Positions 52,266-64,000 of a stretch of 64,000 nucleotides of DNA are shown one piece after another. The notes below the pieces were generated by a model. The model was not told where the DNA came from, ran no database searches, and was given only the letters and a program-made list of their open reading frames with translations. Each line of letters starts with the position of its first letter. Positions within the stretch are counted from its first letter, which is position 1. Position numbers and translations under genes: made by a program. Source of the stretch: Stercorarius parasiticus (lineage: Eukaryota > Chordata > Aves > Charadriiformes > Stercorariidae). The DNA lies in contig VWZL01005037.1 in assembly GCA_013396915.1 (NCBI GenBank), positions 1,285,140-1,349,139 on the forward strand, given 5' to 3'.

Positions 52266-54992
52266 GCACCCCTGACTTCAGAGTCAGCTGAACAATCTTT
52301 CTCTCCACTCGCTTGAAGAGAGGAAAAGTAACATCTTAAGTCACGTCAACTCAGTGAACATAAAAAATTCCTTACACCTGCTTAAACACAGGAAGTTACA
52401 TTTTGACTTGGACAGGACTCCAGAGCCCTTCAGGATGAAGAAGCAGAAATGAAGAATGAAGAAAATCCAAAGGGCCTTCCCTTGACCAAGGATAAAACCA
52501 TCACTGTGAAATGAAACTATCCTCTGACACTACAACGCTACCACCTTTAATCATGCAACTTCAAGCAGGTTTCTAAAAACTTTTTCAGGTTAAAAGGGAA
52601 GTCCCTACCCAAGTCAAAAATGAGACTGCATTGGCTACAACTTCACTAGACATTCAGATGTTAGAAAGCAGGAAAATGACACATGCCATTTCTAAAGATC
52701 AAGCTTGGTGATAATATCACCCAAAAGAGAGCATGTCCCCACAGCAACTACAGATCAAACCCGTTCCTTTAGGATCCTAATGCCAGAACTCATGGAAATA
52801 CATTTGTTTACTCTTGGCCTCTTACAACTTTTGCCACATCTTGCCATCAGCTCCAGAACACAATGCATGAACGATGGCATTCCCCTGGTTCCATTGCATG
52901 GAATATTCCAAACCCTTCAGCAGTATAATGGCAATCCCAGTACCATACTGGTTATTTTTTCCACCTTATTCCTAAGGGATTTCACACAAACAAAGACAGA
53001 GATGGAATTTGTAGGCTGAAAAACGTTGTGGTAGCCATTGGGCCCAGTTACTGAACAGAGGATGTAAAAAAGTCACCAAGAGATCAGGAGAGGTGTGATC
53101 CGTGCCTGTCCATACTGTGTGACTCGTAAGTGAGATTATTTTAACAGTCTTTCCTTAAAAATTGCCCGTGCATTCAAAAGTATTTATAAACAGCAGATTC
53201 CCACTCAAATCTATGAGAGAAATGTCACATACCTTGTTTGAATTAAGTAGTCAGAAAAAAACCAATGCAATTCCTTTGAAATAGGCTTTTTCAGAGGAGC
53301 AGTGACATCAAGCAGGGAGAGCTCTCCCTGTGTCCCGTGTTCCACAGTGCCTCACGCTGACTTCAGAAGAACTGAGAAATGTTTCCTGTCCTGCAAGGGG
53401 GTTTTCTACTTCAGATCCTGTGGGGACCGTTACGCCAACTACCACCAAAACTGAAGGTTTAGCGCTCTCCCCCACATTTGTGTGGAAATCCTCCATGTTG
53501 CTTGCTGAAGGTGACATGCAAGTATGTCATAGCACACACAGTTGGGTAAAAAAAAAAAAAAAGAATAAATTTTTAAACAGACATATTTGCAGAAATAACA
53601 TTAGCATTTCCTGACTCTATTGTGCTAATTTTTGAGATCATATTTTGATAAGCTGTGTTTGCAGTTCCCCTTAACTGTATTTAAGAAACGGTAAGAAAAA
53701 TAAAAACTATCAGATTTACCCTGAGAGGTTTAATAGGGGATTTAATAGCTGACAAGGATGCAGGGGTTGTGGGGGTTATTAATTTTCTTTTGATTCCTTC
53801 AAGATATTCCTAAGGCTCTGCACAGATGCCCAGAAACCATTTCTGCTCCATCTTTTTATATAAATGACAGCGTAGCAGAGAACTGGGAAATGTTCTGTTA
53901 TCCTCCTTCCTGAGGATGCACACCAAACAAGATAGCTTTCCTGTTCAACATCTATTTCTCAATTTTCAGAATTAAAAACATCTGGGTTTCTCATGTCAAA
54001 TCATGACATTTTGAAACTGTTCTGAAATAAATGAAAGATCGTTTTCCCACTGCTGAATATTCTGAGCAAGGCTGAAGAGTAATTTTACAGTTATTGGAAG
54101 TAAAACGTTATTGATTGTACAAAAAGAATTCAAAATGGAATCTTTTATTAAGTCAAAATGTTTTTCAGCAGCAATACATGACATTAGTTTCAGTAATGTT
54201 TCCAGAAAAGGTCAGCCATCTCAGTGTAATTGGGCTATTTTTGCCCAGGGCACAGGACTGGGCCCCAGAAGAATGAGGTCCTATTTCTCATTTACTATTA
54301 CTGACCTTCAGCACATCAGTCTCTCTCTGGGGACCAGCGATGCCAACTTGCAAAGGGCTTTGTGATAAGCAGGTGAAACCCACTTTATCACCTCTTAGTC
54401 CAATCCTTACTAATTAATGTCAGAGTAATTGGTTTGGTCTTATTGCTCATTAGGTTTTGATGTGCTAAATTGGCTTATCCTAATGGCTTAAATGAATAGA
54501 CCACTTCCATGAGATGAATTTCCAGTCAACGAATAATACAAAAAAGTGGGTTTTATACAGCCATTCAAAGCATGTATGTAAGGCTGTATAACACAGGCTT
54601 CACAAATATAGTCTGAAGCACCAAAAAACCTAATCTAATTTGCATCCAGTTAGTTCTTTCTGAGATGAGATGTGTGAACCTCGTTATCTCAATTCATTGA
54701 CAGAGTGGATGTCTCCCAGCCATAATAAATCCTATCTTCCATTTCTCAAGCCAGTAACAAAGCATTTAATTCAGTAAATGAGCCTAGTTTCTTTACTGAG
54801 TCTTTTGAATCCTTCTTGAAACTCTACTTTTGAAAATTTTTCCTCCTGCATAAATGATCTTAAATCAGTGTTATGCAAAGATATAAGAATTTGCTTCCCA
54901 ACGTGTAATAAAAAAAAACCCTGTCAGATACAGAAACTGTTACTTTACTAGTAAATTAATGGGATATTTTTTTTTAATTATTTAAAACTACT

Positions 54993-55043
54993 AATTTTTT
55001 CTCCTGCTCTGGTACTGAGGAAGAGAATATAAAAAGTGAAAAA
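54993..55043 (+). repeat. Dispersed 50-mer, copy 1
   Basis: AATTTTTTCTCCTGCTCTG is identical in both copies. The next 33 or so bases (CTGAGGAAGAGAATATAAAA and on) match copy 2 at about 26 positions by eye. No known family is recognised. Confidence 0.6.
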
Positions 55044-56393
55044 TGGTATCCTCCAGCTGAATGTCCTTTCTGAAATGATTCACTATTCACTATTTTTAAG
55101 TGGGCATCAGATATGACTCATGGTGGTAAAACACACTGTTTGTCAGAAACTTTAAGGAACAAGAGATATCATTTAATTTCTGTTCTGTTTGAAATTATAT
55201 GTACGGGGATTTGTGTATGAGAAATAGGCTGTTCCTTTGGTTCTAAGTAAGCAAGAGATACTCAAACGATGGTATGGTAGCCAGGGCTGAGAAGAGTCAT
55301 TCTTCAATTCCAAATAAACGCTGTGCTTCCTTCTAATGCTTTTGCTTTGTTTACCTCCCCACATCAGTCAGCACGTGGCCACCGCAGAGGCCAGAGCACC
55401 AGAGCTCTCTCAATCCTTGCCCTCCCACCATAGCCTTGACACAGCTTTCTTCTCTTCCCTAATCCTTCCCCCTGCCTCAACTCATAATTGGTAAGGATAG
55501 AACTAGCTGGCAAGGTGAAAGCATGCTATTATATTTATACTGGGTCCTTTGATGTCCTCTGATTCTCAGCAATTAATAGGTTTCTCCTCTTCTCATGTTT
55601 TACTCTGTTTTTCATTACTACAATAGTTAGACACCAGAACGCCGTAGACTGCTTTTCATGTTTGCTCCCTACTTACCTTACTGGCAGTTCAAGTAGACTA
55701 CTAGCAGTCCTGGAAATTTTCTCCAAACATTTTTTTTTGGTCTGTGTAATCCTGAATTCCTTCCGATTCTTTTTAACTCATAGCAAAGAGAAAAGATCAC
55801 TCCATGTTCTTGAACACATTTTGAAGCAACTTTCACGTGTTTTAGAGGTATTTACTGTAACATATTGAATCACTGCTAGGCAGAGCATTGAAATCAAAGA
55901 TTAAAAAACAAAACAACTCAAGATTTTTTCATAATTAGAAGGAACAGGTGTTTGCATTGTTTCAGGACATTGTTTTGGTGCAGCACCATATTGCCCCATA
56001 TTATTGATTACAGCATTACCATGAACACTGCGACTATCCATCATGTCTATTGGAAATAAAAAATACACAGTACCTAATTAATTATAGTCAACATATTATT
56101 AATTACAAGACATAATGCATAGGAATTATGCCCAAATAGCATGAAGAAATGAAAGCCACATACCACTAAAGAATAAAGTAACCTGTTGTGAACACTGAGA
56201 CCTAGACTGCACACCAACACCCAGGGAAATGCATGAACCTGGATCAGAGTGAGAGGGAGAACTATCAACCTCCTACCTTTACAACGAGGAAGACAGTATC
56301 TGACCAGTGAGTGCACGTACCAAACACAAACATGTGGTACCAAACTACTGAAAGCCCACTCTGTCTTCTATATCTATGCAACATATATTTTAA

Positions 56394-56443
56394 AATTTTT
56401 TCTCCTGCTCTGATCCAGAGGATGAGAATATGAAAACTGAAAT
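56394..56443 (+). repeat. Dispersed 50-mer, copy 2
   Basis: Direct-orientation partner of the copy at 54,993, about 1.4 kb away. It continues CCAGAGGATGAGAATATGAA and then runs into T- and A-rich sequence. It could be a local duplication or two members of an unrecognised repeat family. Confidence 0.6.
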
Positions 56444-59400
56444 TTTTTTTTTAAAAATTAGATTTAATTATTTATACAACAATTTTATATATAAAACAGT
56501 TATAGCACCTTTTTCCTCCTCCTGTGGCTGTCCTTTGGTCCTGAAGGACAACACCTTCATGCCTTCTACTGTAACGCCTAAGAAGAAGGGGAAATTAAAA
56601 TGAAGCCAGGAAGAGGTGAAAGAGAGAACAATATGAAATGGGAGAAAGGAGATAATAAGAGAAGAGATGAAGTTAAACGGAGAGAAAAAAAATAGTTTGC
56701 CTTGATGTTTTTATCACTGTGGTTTCATTTCATTCAGGTCCCCAGTGAGAACAAGAGAGATGCTAGCTCTGGAGAGGAAGAGGGAGGATAGTATTTTTAC
56801 AGCTGATTGGAAGAAATATTACCCAGATTTAGTTTACAAAGAGGAGCAAATATGCTTACTGAACCAGCCACACCAAGCATGTGAAATCTGGTGTTGAGAA
56901 AAGGCACATAGTGGAACTACTGGCATAGCGAAGCTCTCAAGAGAGATCTATGAAAGTACTTGCACAAAATATAAATCCTATCACTATAATAAAGCAAGCA
57001 AAGGGTAATTGTTCCAAACACCTGCGTTATGCTCATCAGTTCACTGATCACACCCTTGTGATTCAATTTTGTTAGGAACCTGATGATCTCCACGACAGCC
57101 TTCCAGTATTAAGCAGTAAAACCTCCACACCCAAATGTGTTAAAGTGTTATATGCATGCATTAGAAAACATATGGTACAAATTTGTAATTTGAGTTTTGT
57201 GCCTTTGCCATTGCTATTAGAGACCACCTTTCTGCTCTAACCTCAGAAGGAGACAAGAAGTAAATACAGACTCAGTAATTTCCTGTTGGGCTTGCCTTGT
57301 TATGTTTTTACTAATTTATTTTGTCGTGTAAACACTTTCACAGATGTGTCTGATGACCTCCTCTAGTTCCATGATATGCCTTTTCTCAACAGCAGATTAT
57401 TTGTGCTGAGGATGGCTTACTTGGGGTTTGGTCCTTTTCACATGGAGCACTCACAGACATTGAGGTTGGTATAAATTAGTATCTTAAAGGCCAAGTTCTC
57501 TCCTCATCTGTCAACCCACACCACGCCATCTTCTCTGCATGCTGGACAACAACAAAATCACAGGCAGAAAACAAAACAGAAGAAGAAAGCAGCAGAAGAC
57601 TGAGACAGCAATAATAAAGGGCAATTCATGGAGTAGCAGAAGGTCAATAAAGTGAGAGGGAAGTTGTAAGTTCACTTCTTAAATGTGACAGTCATTTGGA
57701 AACAGAGATAGGACTAAACTCCACCTTATGTCCCTGCTAGATCACCAGGCAATTGCATCTCATCTTGTCATGACCGAGAAAACATGGCAAAAGAGCATTA
57801 CCTACTTTCTTACAGTTTAAACTGCTTATTTACTCATATAAATAAAGGACAGCTTGTGATCCATCTGATCAAATTGCCATACAGTGTGCATTGGTTATCA
57901 CAGATTGCAACTAGAATGCAATATCTTATTTCATTCTTTTAGATAAAACTTCTGTGATAAGGGAAAATGAAAGCTATCTTTTCCTGCAGAATGACCATTA
58001 TCATTTATTTAGATAAATATTGGCAAACTAATATAATCAAAAGACTATCTCTACATCAGGCACCATTCAGTAGATTTGAGAATAGCATATATCATCTTGC
58101 GAAAAGGATGAGCCAGATGTTCAGCTTCTTTGTTCAGAAAACTTACTGAATAAAAATTTGTAAGAGAAAGCAGCATGAGGCAGCTGGGACCAGGCATGAA
58201 GAAGACTCTGTTGCTCAAGTGACACGAGAACTTAAAGACCCTCTGAAGCAAACCTCCATCAGACCTGTGTGAAACTATGCAAAAACATATCGCAGTAGGC
58301 AAAAGGACGCTAATAATGCCCGGCAGCATTAATGTACCAGGAAATATGGGGACAGAAAAAGCAGAGATTGTAGCAGCAAGTAATGGGAGTGAGCGAGAAG
58401 GAAGACATGCAGAAGGTAGTTTTATTTCTGGATATTGCTAGTTCTGAAACAGTTTTCAGTAGATCTTGGTCTGCTTAGAGAGACAAGTAACTCTATACTG
58501 ACATACGACATCTACCACACTCAATATTACAAAAGAGAGAATTTCAGACAAAGTACAAAAAAGAAGTAGAGTCTGATACTGTTTTAAAAGTAAAGAGTCG
58601 GTCTGTGTCGAGCTGAGCTCTTTCAGAGTGTGTTACAGTTTGGGTCTACAGTAGGATGTTCAGAAGGACTAGAAAACTTAGGATTTACTTGTTGGCAAGC
58701 AAAAGTTAGTCGAGTTTGAAGGCTGAATGGTATCCCGACACCAAGGACAAGAAAAAATTCAAAATAATGTGGGAGATAAAGATAGAAAAGTGAACTTCAA
58801 TCTTCAAGACTGTAAAACAAAACAGAAGGGTAAAATATCACCAAACAAAACCCTGTATTTGGGAAAGATGCAAAAACTTCAAAGGATTCTATCGCTTTGC
58901 AAGAATTTTGGAATATCAACAGAGTTTTCACTGCATAAACAGAAAGGATAACAAGAGTAATAATAACTCCAAAGAATTTTTCAGAGAACTAGTGAACAAT
59001 ATTACAGCAGAAGATAAATGGACTACATCTGAAAGGCAGCACAAAATTTAAATTTAAAGGCATACATTCTTGGCTTCACATTAAGTGGACTCAGATGCCC
59101 AAGCCAAAGGAATATTACAAAGTGCCGAAAATTTCCATATGATGGCTGACCTTTGCAAATTTCTACCACCTCTGGTTATCTGGAATTCATAATATTGTTC
59201 TTGCACAATAAATATAAACAATTAAGTTGTCCACTGATGCATTCTAGCAGAAGGCTTTTTAAAATGACTTTAAAGCCTCAGTTAAAAACAGATTAAAAAC
59301 TGGAAAACATTACAACAAAGTACCTGCCAGATCTGATAGCACACCACATAGTGGCACATGCCACATGTAGTGGCACGAATTTAAGCAGTTTTCAGCTAAG

Positions 59401-62289
59401 TATGGTTTGAGACATGTTACTCCAGTTCTTTGACAGAATTAGTTGAACCATCTTTAATAACGTGCTAAAGCACACAGCTTTACAAACAGCAAAAACTACA
59501 AAGCTTTGTCCTAAAGCAAACAATGTCATTGACTAAAGCCTTATTTAACCGAAAACTTAAAACAGGAATGCACTGTTTGAGAAGTCTGATCACATTTCTG
59601 AGAAAATGCAAATACAGAGGAAAAGGAATGCAAAAATAAAATCCAAATGATGGGGGTCCGCACTTTAAGCTAATAATACTGTATTGGATATACAGCAGCA
59701 AACACTGTCAACGCAGATGCTAGCATAAAGTCCAGATAGACACAAGCAGCTCAATGTTAGTTTTATTCCCAGAAGTGAGAATAAAGGAAGGAATGGATAC
59801 TGATTTGGAGGTGGTGATCTCAAATGAGAACAAACGTAGAGCATACTTCAACAATTGAGCAGAAAAACTAGCGGATTTATCTTCTCCTGACAGCTCTGAG
59901 GCTGTTTTAGGAACATCACAGTTCCTCCCAGGAGGCAAGGCATCACAGACCATAACAGTACATTAACTGGGAATTTAGGCAATAGAGTGCTGGTAAGAAT
60001 TCGAAATGGTGCCTTTAACTATTGCTAGTATTATGCATACCTAGAAAACAAAGATGTGAGGAATTGCTCCTTTAAAGAACTGCTGGTGGGGAGGTGTGGG
60101 GCTGGCCATGGTGGGAGAACATGCACACGAGCAAAAGCACTGAAACACAGTGCAAGTGCGTACTGATTCTGAGTTGCTACTGAACACCATCCACCAGCAT
60201 CACTCTTTAGAAAAGGTGCAAGAGAGAAAAATAAACCAATTTTTTAAAACATTTACTTCTGTGAAGAATTTTTACTCATGACATCTTCAAGTAAAATAAA
60301 TACCACTTGAAAAAAAGAAAACAGAAGTCTGAAACTATTCCTTCGAATGCCATGGAGCTTCTTTACAGTCATACACGGTTTAGAAGGGCAAATGTACACT
60401 CAAGAGTTCCAAGTGAAATATTTTGGCATATGTTTCATATTCTTCAAACTAGAAAATTTGATGTCCTTATCTTGTGGTGAACAATTTGCTTTAGAAACAT
60501 GTATCGCACATCTTACCTGCTTATGGACCTCATTATCCTTAAACGAGGAAAAAGTCTGGAAAGTCAGCAACGCTACATAGTCTTTCTTAACTCATATTGC
60601 CAATATGCAGAAATGCCAGACCACATACCACATGAATTATACAGGAATCCACAGAGATCATAATTCTCTGCTTTGTTTCATAGTTACTTTTCATTCTGGT
60701 TCTTCATTGTCCTTAAATGAATTAAAGCTACTATATGTGAAAGTTGATCATTAGAAGGTATTGGGTTTAAGGTAGAAATTAATTTTAATCACAGTTTTTA
60801 TTGTTTTTTCTTTGGTAGTAGAAAATTCAAACTTATTCTCCCTCTTCTCCTCCCTTACAATCTTATGTTAAGAATCCATGACAAAACTGTTTCTTTTAAG
60901 AACATCAACAATTAAAGTTGATCATTTATAGATACTTAATAAGTTAGGAAATTAAAAGCTATTTGTACAGCATTATACATACACTGACAGATCAATGTAA
61001 CGGACCACATTGGCCCAATATTTTCTAATACACCTACTAATAAATTGCTTGACCTTTAAACTCACTTTTTAAAATGCAAGTTCACCTGGTTTGTGAACAA
61101 AATCAAGCAGGTGTCTCCCAGATGATAAAATTTCCATGTGTTATTGCATGTACAATTGTTAGGGGATACGTAAATATGCTTCAAAGAGGAACCTTTTATA
61201 CTTCATTTCACAAATCATTACAGAGATTACATTGAAATTCAGCTGCAGAGCATTTCCAAATGCCTAGCTTTCGGATCAACACACCTGCACTTCACATGCC
61301 ACAGAGAACATACACACTCAAGAAATTAGAGAGAGACAAAAATAAGAAAAGGCATGTGATATTTCCCAGATTTACTCAATAATATTTGTGATGGAATTAT
61401 CCTCTAAAATGTCAAACTTGTAGAGGCACGCAGTCAGCAAAGTTTTAGATATTACATGACTATCCGCACCCTACCTATTTTGTATTTGTCGGGAAGATTA
61501 TTATATAGATACTGTACAAAGACAACACTATATTGCATACATAGTTTCCAGACTATGCAAAAGAATCCCGAAATAAAGTTAGGTCAAAGCAATTTCACAT
61601 TAGATTTTCCCATTCTCTTTGAAAAAAGAAGAAGAAAATATTTCCTTACAGCTGCCCTGGTACAGCTCTGTTTACATATTATGTCAAGTTTCCAAACCTC
61701 CCTTCATTTGATTTGTTGACACAGTGTCCAGTAAAATATTCTGGATCATTAACCAGGCCTAAATATTTTTTTCTGTTTTCTTTTACATAAACATGCGGTC
61801 GGTTGGTTTTATTTAATTCAGAACTTTTCAGTAATCCAAAAAATTATATGATGTGCTTAAGGCACACTTGAGGATAATTTCATGAAGAGGGATTTTCCTG
61901 TATTACACATTAAACCTGTGTATCAGACGGAAAGTATGACCACCGGCTTGTTTTCTTGTTCTGCTCTAGACCCTTTCAGGACTTTGGAAAAAGAAGCTGA
62001 TTTTCTCTTTTTAACTATCTGAGACACAGAGCACATCTCCAGCTGTTCCTGGCATCGCCCGGGCCGACTTCAGCTGCTCCTCTCGACATGAGGAATTTTA
62101 CCACTGAAGCAAAACGAACAAGATGAACTGATGGCCCCACAAGAGCCGCGATTCATGATTCCATCCTTCTTCATGGGTAACAAGTTTCCATCCCCTCTCT
62201 ACAGTCATCCGTTGGGCTCTGGCTTCATAAGCTCTTGTGTCTTCCTTGCACAGAGCTGGGCTTTACGCACGCTGTCATAATTTCAAAAT

Positions 62290-62511
62290 CTAACAGATGT
62301 AGTGATTAGTTTGTACCGACTCCATCTGTTCAGCTATGAGCTTCTTCCTGCCGGGCTTGTAAATGCAGATGGGAAAGAAAATTACACTCAATTGTTTTGA
62401 TTTTGGGGTGCTTTTTTTCATCTGTACAATCTCTTGGAAGCTGAAATACAAAACAAAAAAACCCAAAAGACAAAAACCCGAAGCCAACAGACATAGCAAA
62501 ATCATTGCCAT
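62290..62511 (-). other. Small membrane-like ORF with internal splice-acceptor-like site, unrecognised
   Basis: A 73-codon - strand frame starts MAMILLCLLASGFCLLGFFV, a single hydrophobic segment, and continues into a basic tail (KPGRKKLIAEQMESVQ). Alternatively, reading the - strand, a T-rich tract followed by TTTCAG would be a good splice acceptor at 62,441, giving a possible terminal exon of 151 nt ending in TAG at 62,290. I recognise no homologue in either reading; both may be chance. Confidence 0.2.
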
Positions 62512-64000
62512 CTAGGTCAAATAAATCTAAGGAGATAATCCACTTGCGATAGTCTTGCGATGTAGAATTTGAAAGGGAAAATAGTGTAAGCCATTAGTGG
62601 ATGAAAGCTATAACAAATATATAGTAAGTAAAATAGATCAACCAAAAGATACCATCTCTCGTAAATGTATGCACTAAGTAATTTTTTTTTGTGCTTTCTA
62701 TGTCTTTAGAAAAAATCCTTTAGAGTTCATAAACAAAGTTCTGACATTGATGAAAGAAAAGTAATTATTAATATGACAAGTCCATTACTAAGACAGCTCA
62801 GTTTATGTCTAGCTCATAGGAATTACACCCCCTCTTTCTCACTCATCCAGAAGAACTTCAAAATGCGTTAATAAATCTGACTAAATCCCTTAAATAACTG
62901 ATTGAGTCTTATAATTTTAGAAACTCTAATAAAAGTACAATTGAAAATCATTAATAATTCTACAATCTTATGAGCATAAACCAATTTTAGTCACAACATG
63001 AAGTAGCATTTCAGGAATGTACTTTGTAATACATTTTTCAGTGTTACACTAATAAAACTTACATAGCCCATCATATAAGCAAAAGTGTCTTATGTGAAGT
63101 GTCCTGCCTGGTGATCCTGATTATACATCAAGCCCCAAAAGCCCCGCATACACACAGAGGGAAAGAAGAACAGCAGCTTAGGTTTAAATCTTTTCTCCAT
63201 AGGGTAAACGGCACGGGAGCAGGGATCATTTTATTGGAGCAGGACAGGAAGGAAACTCAGCACATAGGCTCTCTGCAGACTACTTGCATAATTTTGAGAA
63301 GCCTTTTACTGTGCCCTGTGGGCAGAGACTAAATACTGGCCTGTGTAGCATCAGTATGGCCCATGAACTTAATGGTGCAGATAGGAAATAGAGTGGTATT
63401 TGCCAGTAGTTTTATACACATCTGCTTTCTGTTGCTAGCAGGGTGCGATCCTGGCCAAGAACTGCATCTGTCTGCTCTCAGAAACTGACATATTTGTCCT
63501 TACAAAGAGGCTCTCCTTACAAAGGAGTCTCCTGAAGGACTACGTAGAGATCCAAAAATGGATTTCAGTCATACAAATCTAGTGTTGCAATCCTGAAAAA
63601 CCCTTCACTTCAAAAGCACCTCGTTACTCAAAGGACACCCAGCAGCATCTCAGCTTTGGTAGAAAGATCTCTTTGGCCTCCAGCTGGTGGATGAAGTTTC
63701 AAAGCTCAGCCATTTTTCTACCCGTGTTACTCTCTGATCCCCTGTTCATTTTTATATCACGCTCAATACAGAGGTGCAGGATCAAACACCATGCAAGTAT
63801 CAGTGGCTGCCCCAGCTCTCTTGATACAATTTGAAGGAAGAGCTGCTTCTTCACTTAGCCCATATTCCATTACACAAACACCTCCATAGTGCAGTCTTCA
63901 CCTAATGTGAGGGAAATCCATCTTCATTCCCTTCTCCACCTGAGCAGACCCAAACATTTTTCCTGGTGATATGGGTGTTCTTCAGGAAGGTGGAGGAATA
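62512..64000. other. Intergenic to window end, no gene seen
   Basis: AT-rich unique sequence with no recognised exon or repeat. Confidence 0.7.

Larger units (their letters stand above)
49910..62289. other. Intergenic, no gene seen
   Basis: About 12 kb without a supported exon. It holds a hairpin at 52,235-52,265, an A-run near 53,550, a TAAT-rich stretch at 54,408-54,490, a 50-mer duplicated at 54,993 and 56,394, and a small inverted repeat GTGGCACATGCCAC at 59,351-59,364. Confidence 0.7.

Noticed and set aside
56074..56343. 89-codon - strand ORF with hydrophobic segments suggestive of a receptor
   Set aside because: The hydrophobic stretches have no receptor motif and there are no plausible splice borders.
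59351..59364. Short palindrome GTGGCACATGCCAC
   Set aside because: A 6-bp stem is expected by chance in 64 kb, and the pairing does not extend.

Overview
The window is nuclear DNA of a vertebrate, almost certainly a bird. It holds the 3' end of one vitellogenin (egg-yolk precursor) gene on the + strand. It also has a 5'-truncated CR1 LINE with the typical avian ATTCTATG-type tail, an older CR1 tail, and a solo LTR resembling avian ERVL-class elements. Overall repeat density is low. There are no operons, bacterial genes, tRNA or rRNA genes, or CRISPR arrays.

Region 1 (1-7,790) is the vitellogenin 3' end. Seven exons (591-726, 1432-1618, 2041-2138, 2729-2823, 2929-3088, 4283-4444, 7471-7589) join in perfect phase into an uninterrupted 318-codon C-terminal segment. 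It covers the end of the lipovitellin-2 region, a von Willebrand factor type D (VWD) domain with a CGVCG motif, and a short cysteine-rich tail. An AATAAA signal lies at 7,762. The upstream exons (signal peptide, lipovitellin-1, phosvitin) and the promoter lie before base 1. The paralogue cannot be fixed from this segment. The empty downstream flank fits the isolated avian VTG1 locus better than the tandem VTG2/VTG3 pair, but that is inference.

Region 2 (about 7,790-64,000) is some 56 kb in which I find no convincing protein-coding gene. It contains two MIR-like ancient SINE remnants (about 10,882 and 21,245), many degenerate traces of a recurrent motif around TGAAGTCAATGG, a CR1 (37,902-38,454), a solo LTR on the - strand (42,971-43,688), an old CR1 tail (49,772-49,909), simple repeats, a G-quadruplex-capable run (48,315), several perfect hairpins, and a duplicated 50-mer (54,993 and 56,394). 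Open reading frames here are short and unsupported. The least dull are a - strand cluster at 32,757-33,572 and a small membrane-like - strand ORF at 62,290-62,511 that contains a splice-acceptor-like site.

I see no new multi-gene system. The most useful points are the complete exon model of the vitellogenin 3' end, the solo LTR and its polarity, and a few noncoding structures that comparative alignment or RNA-seq could test.
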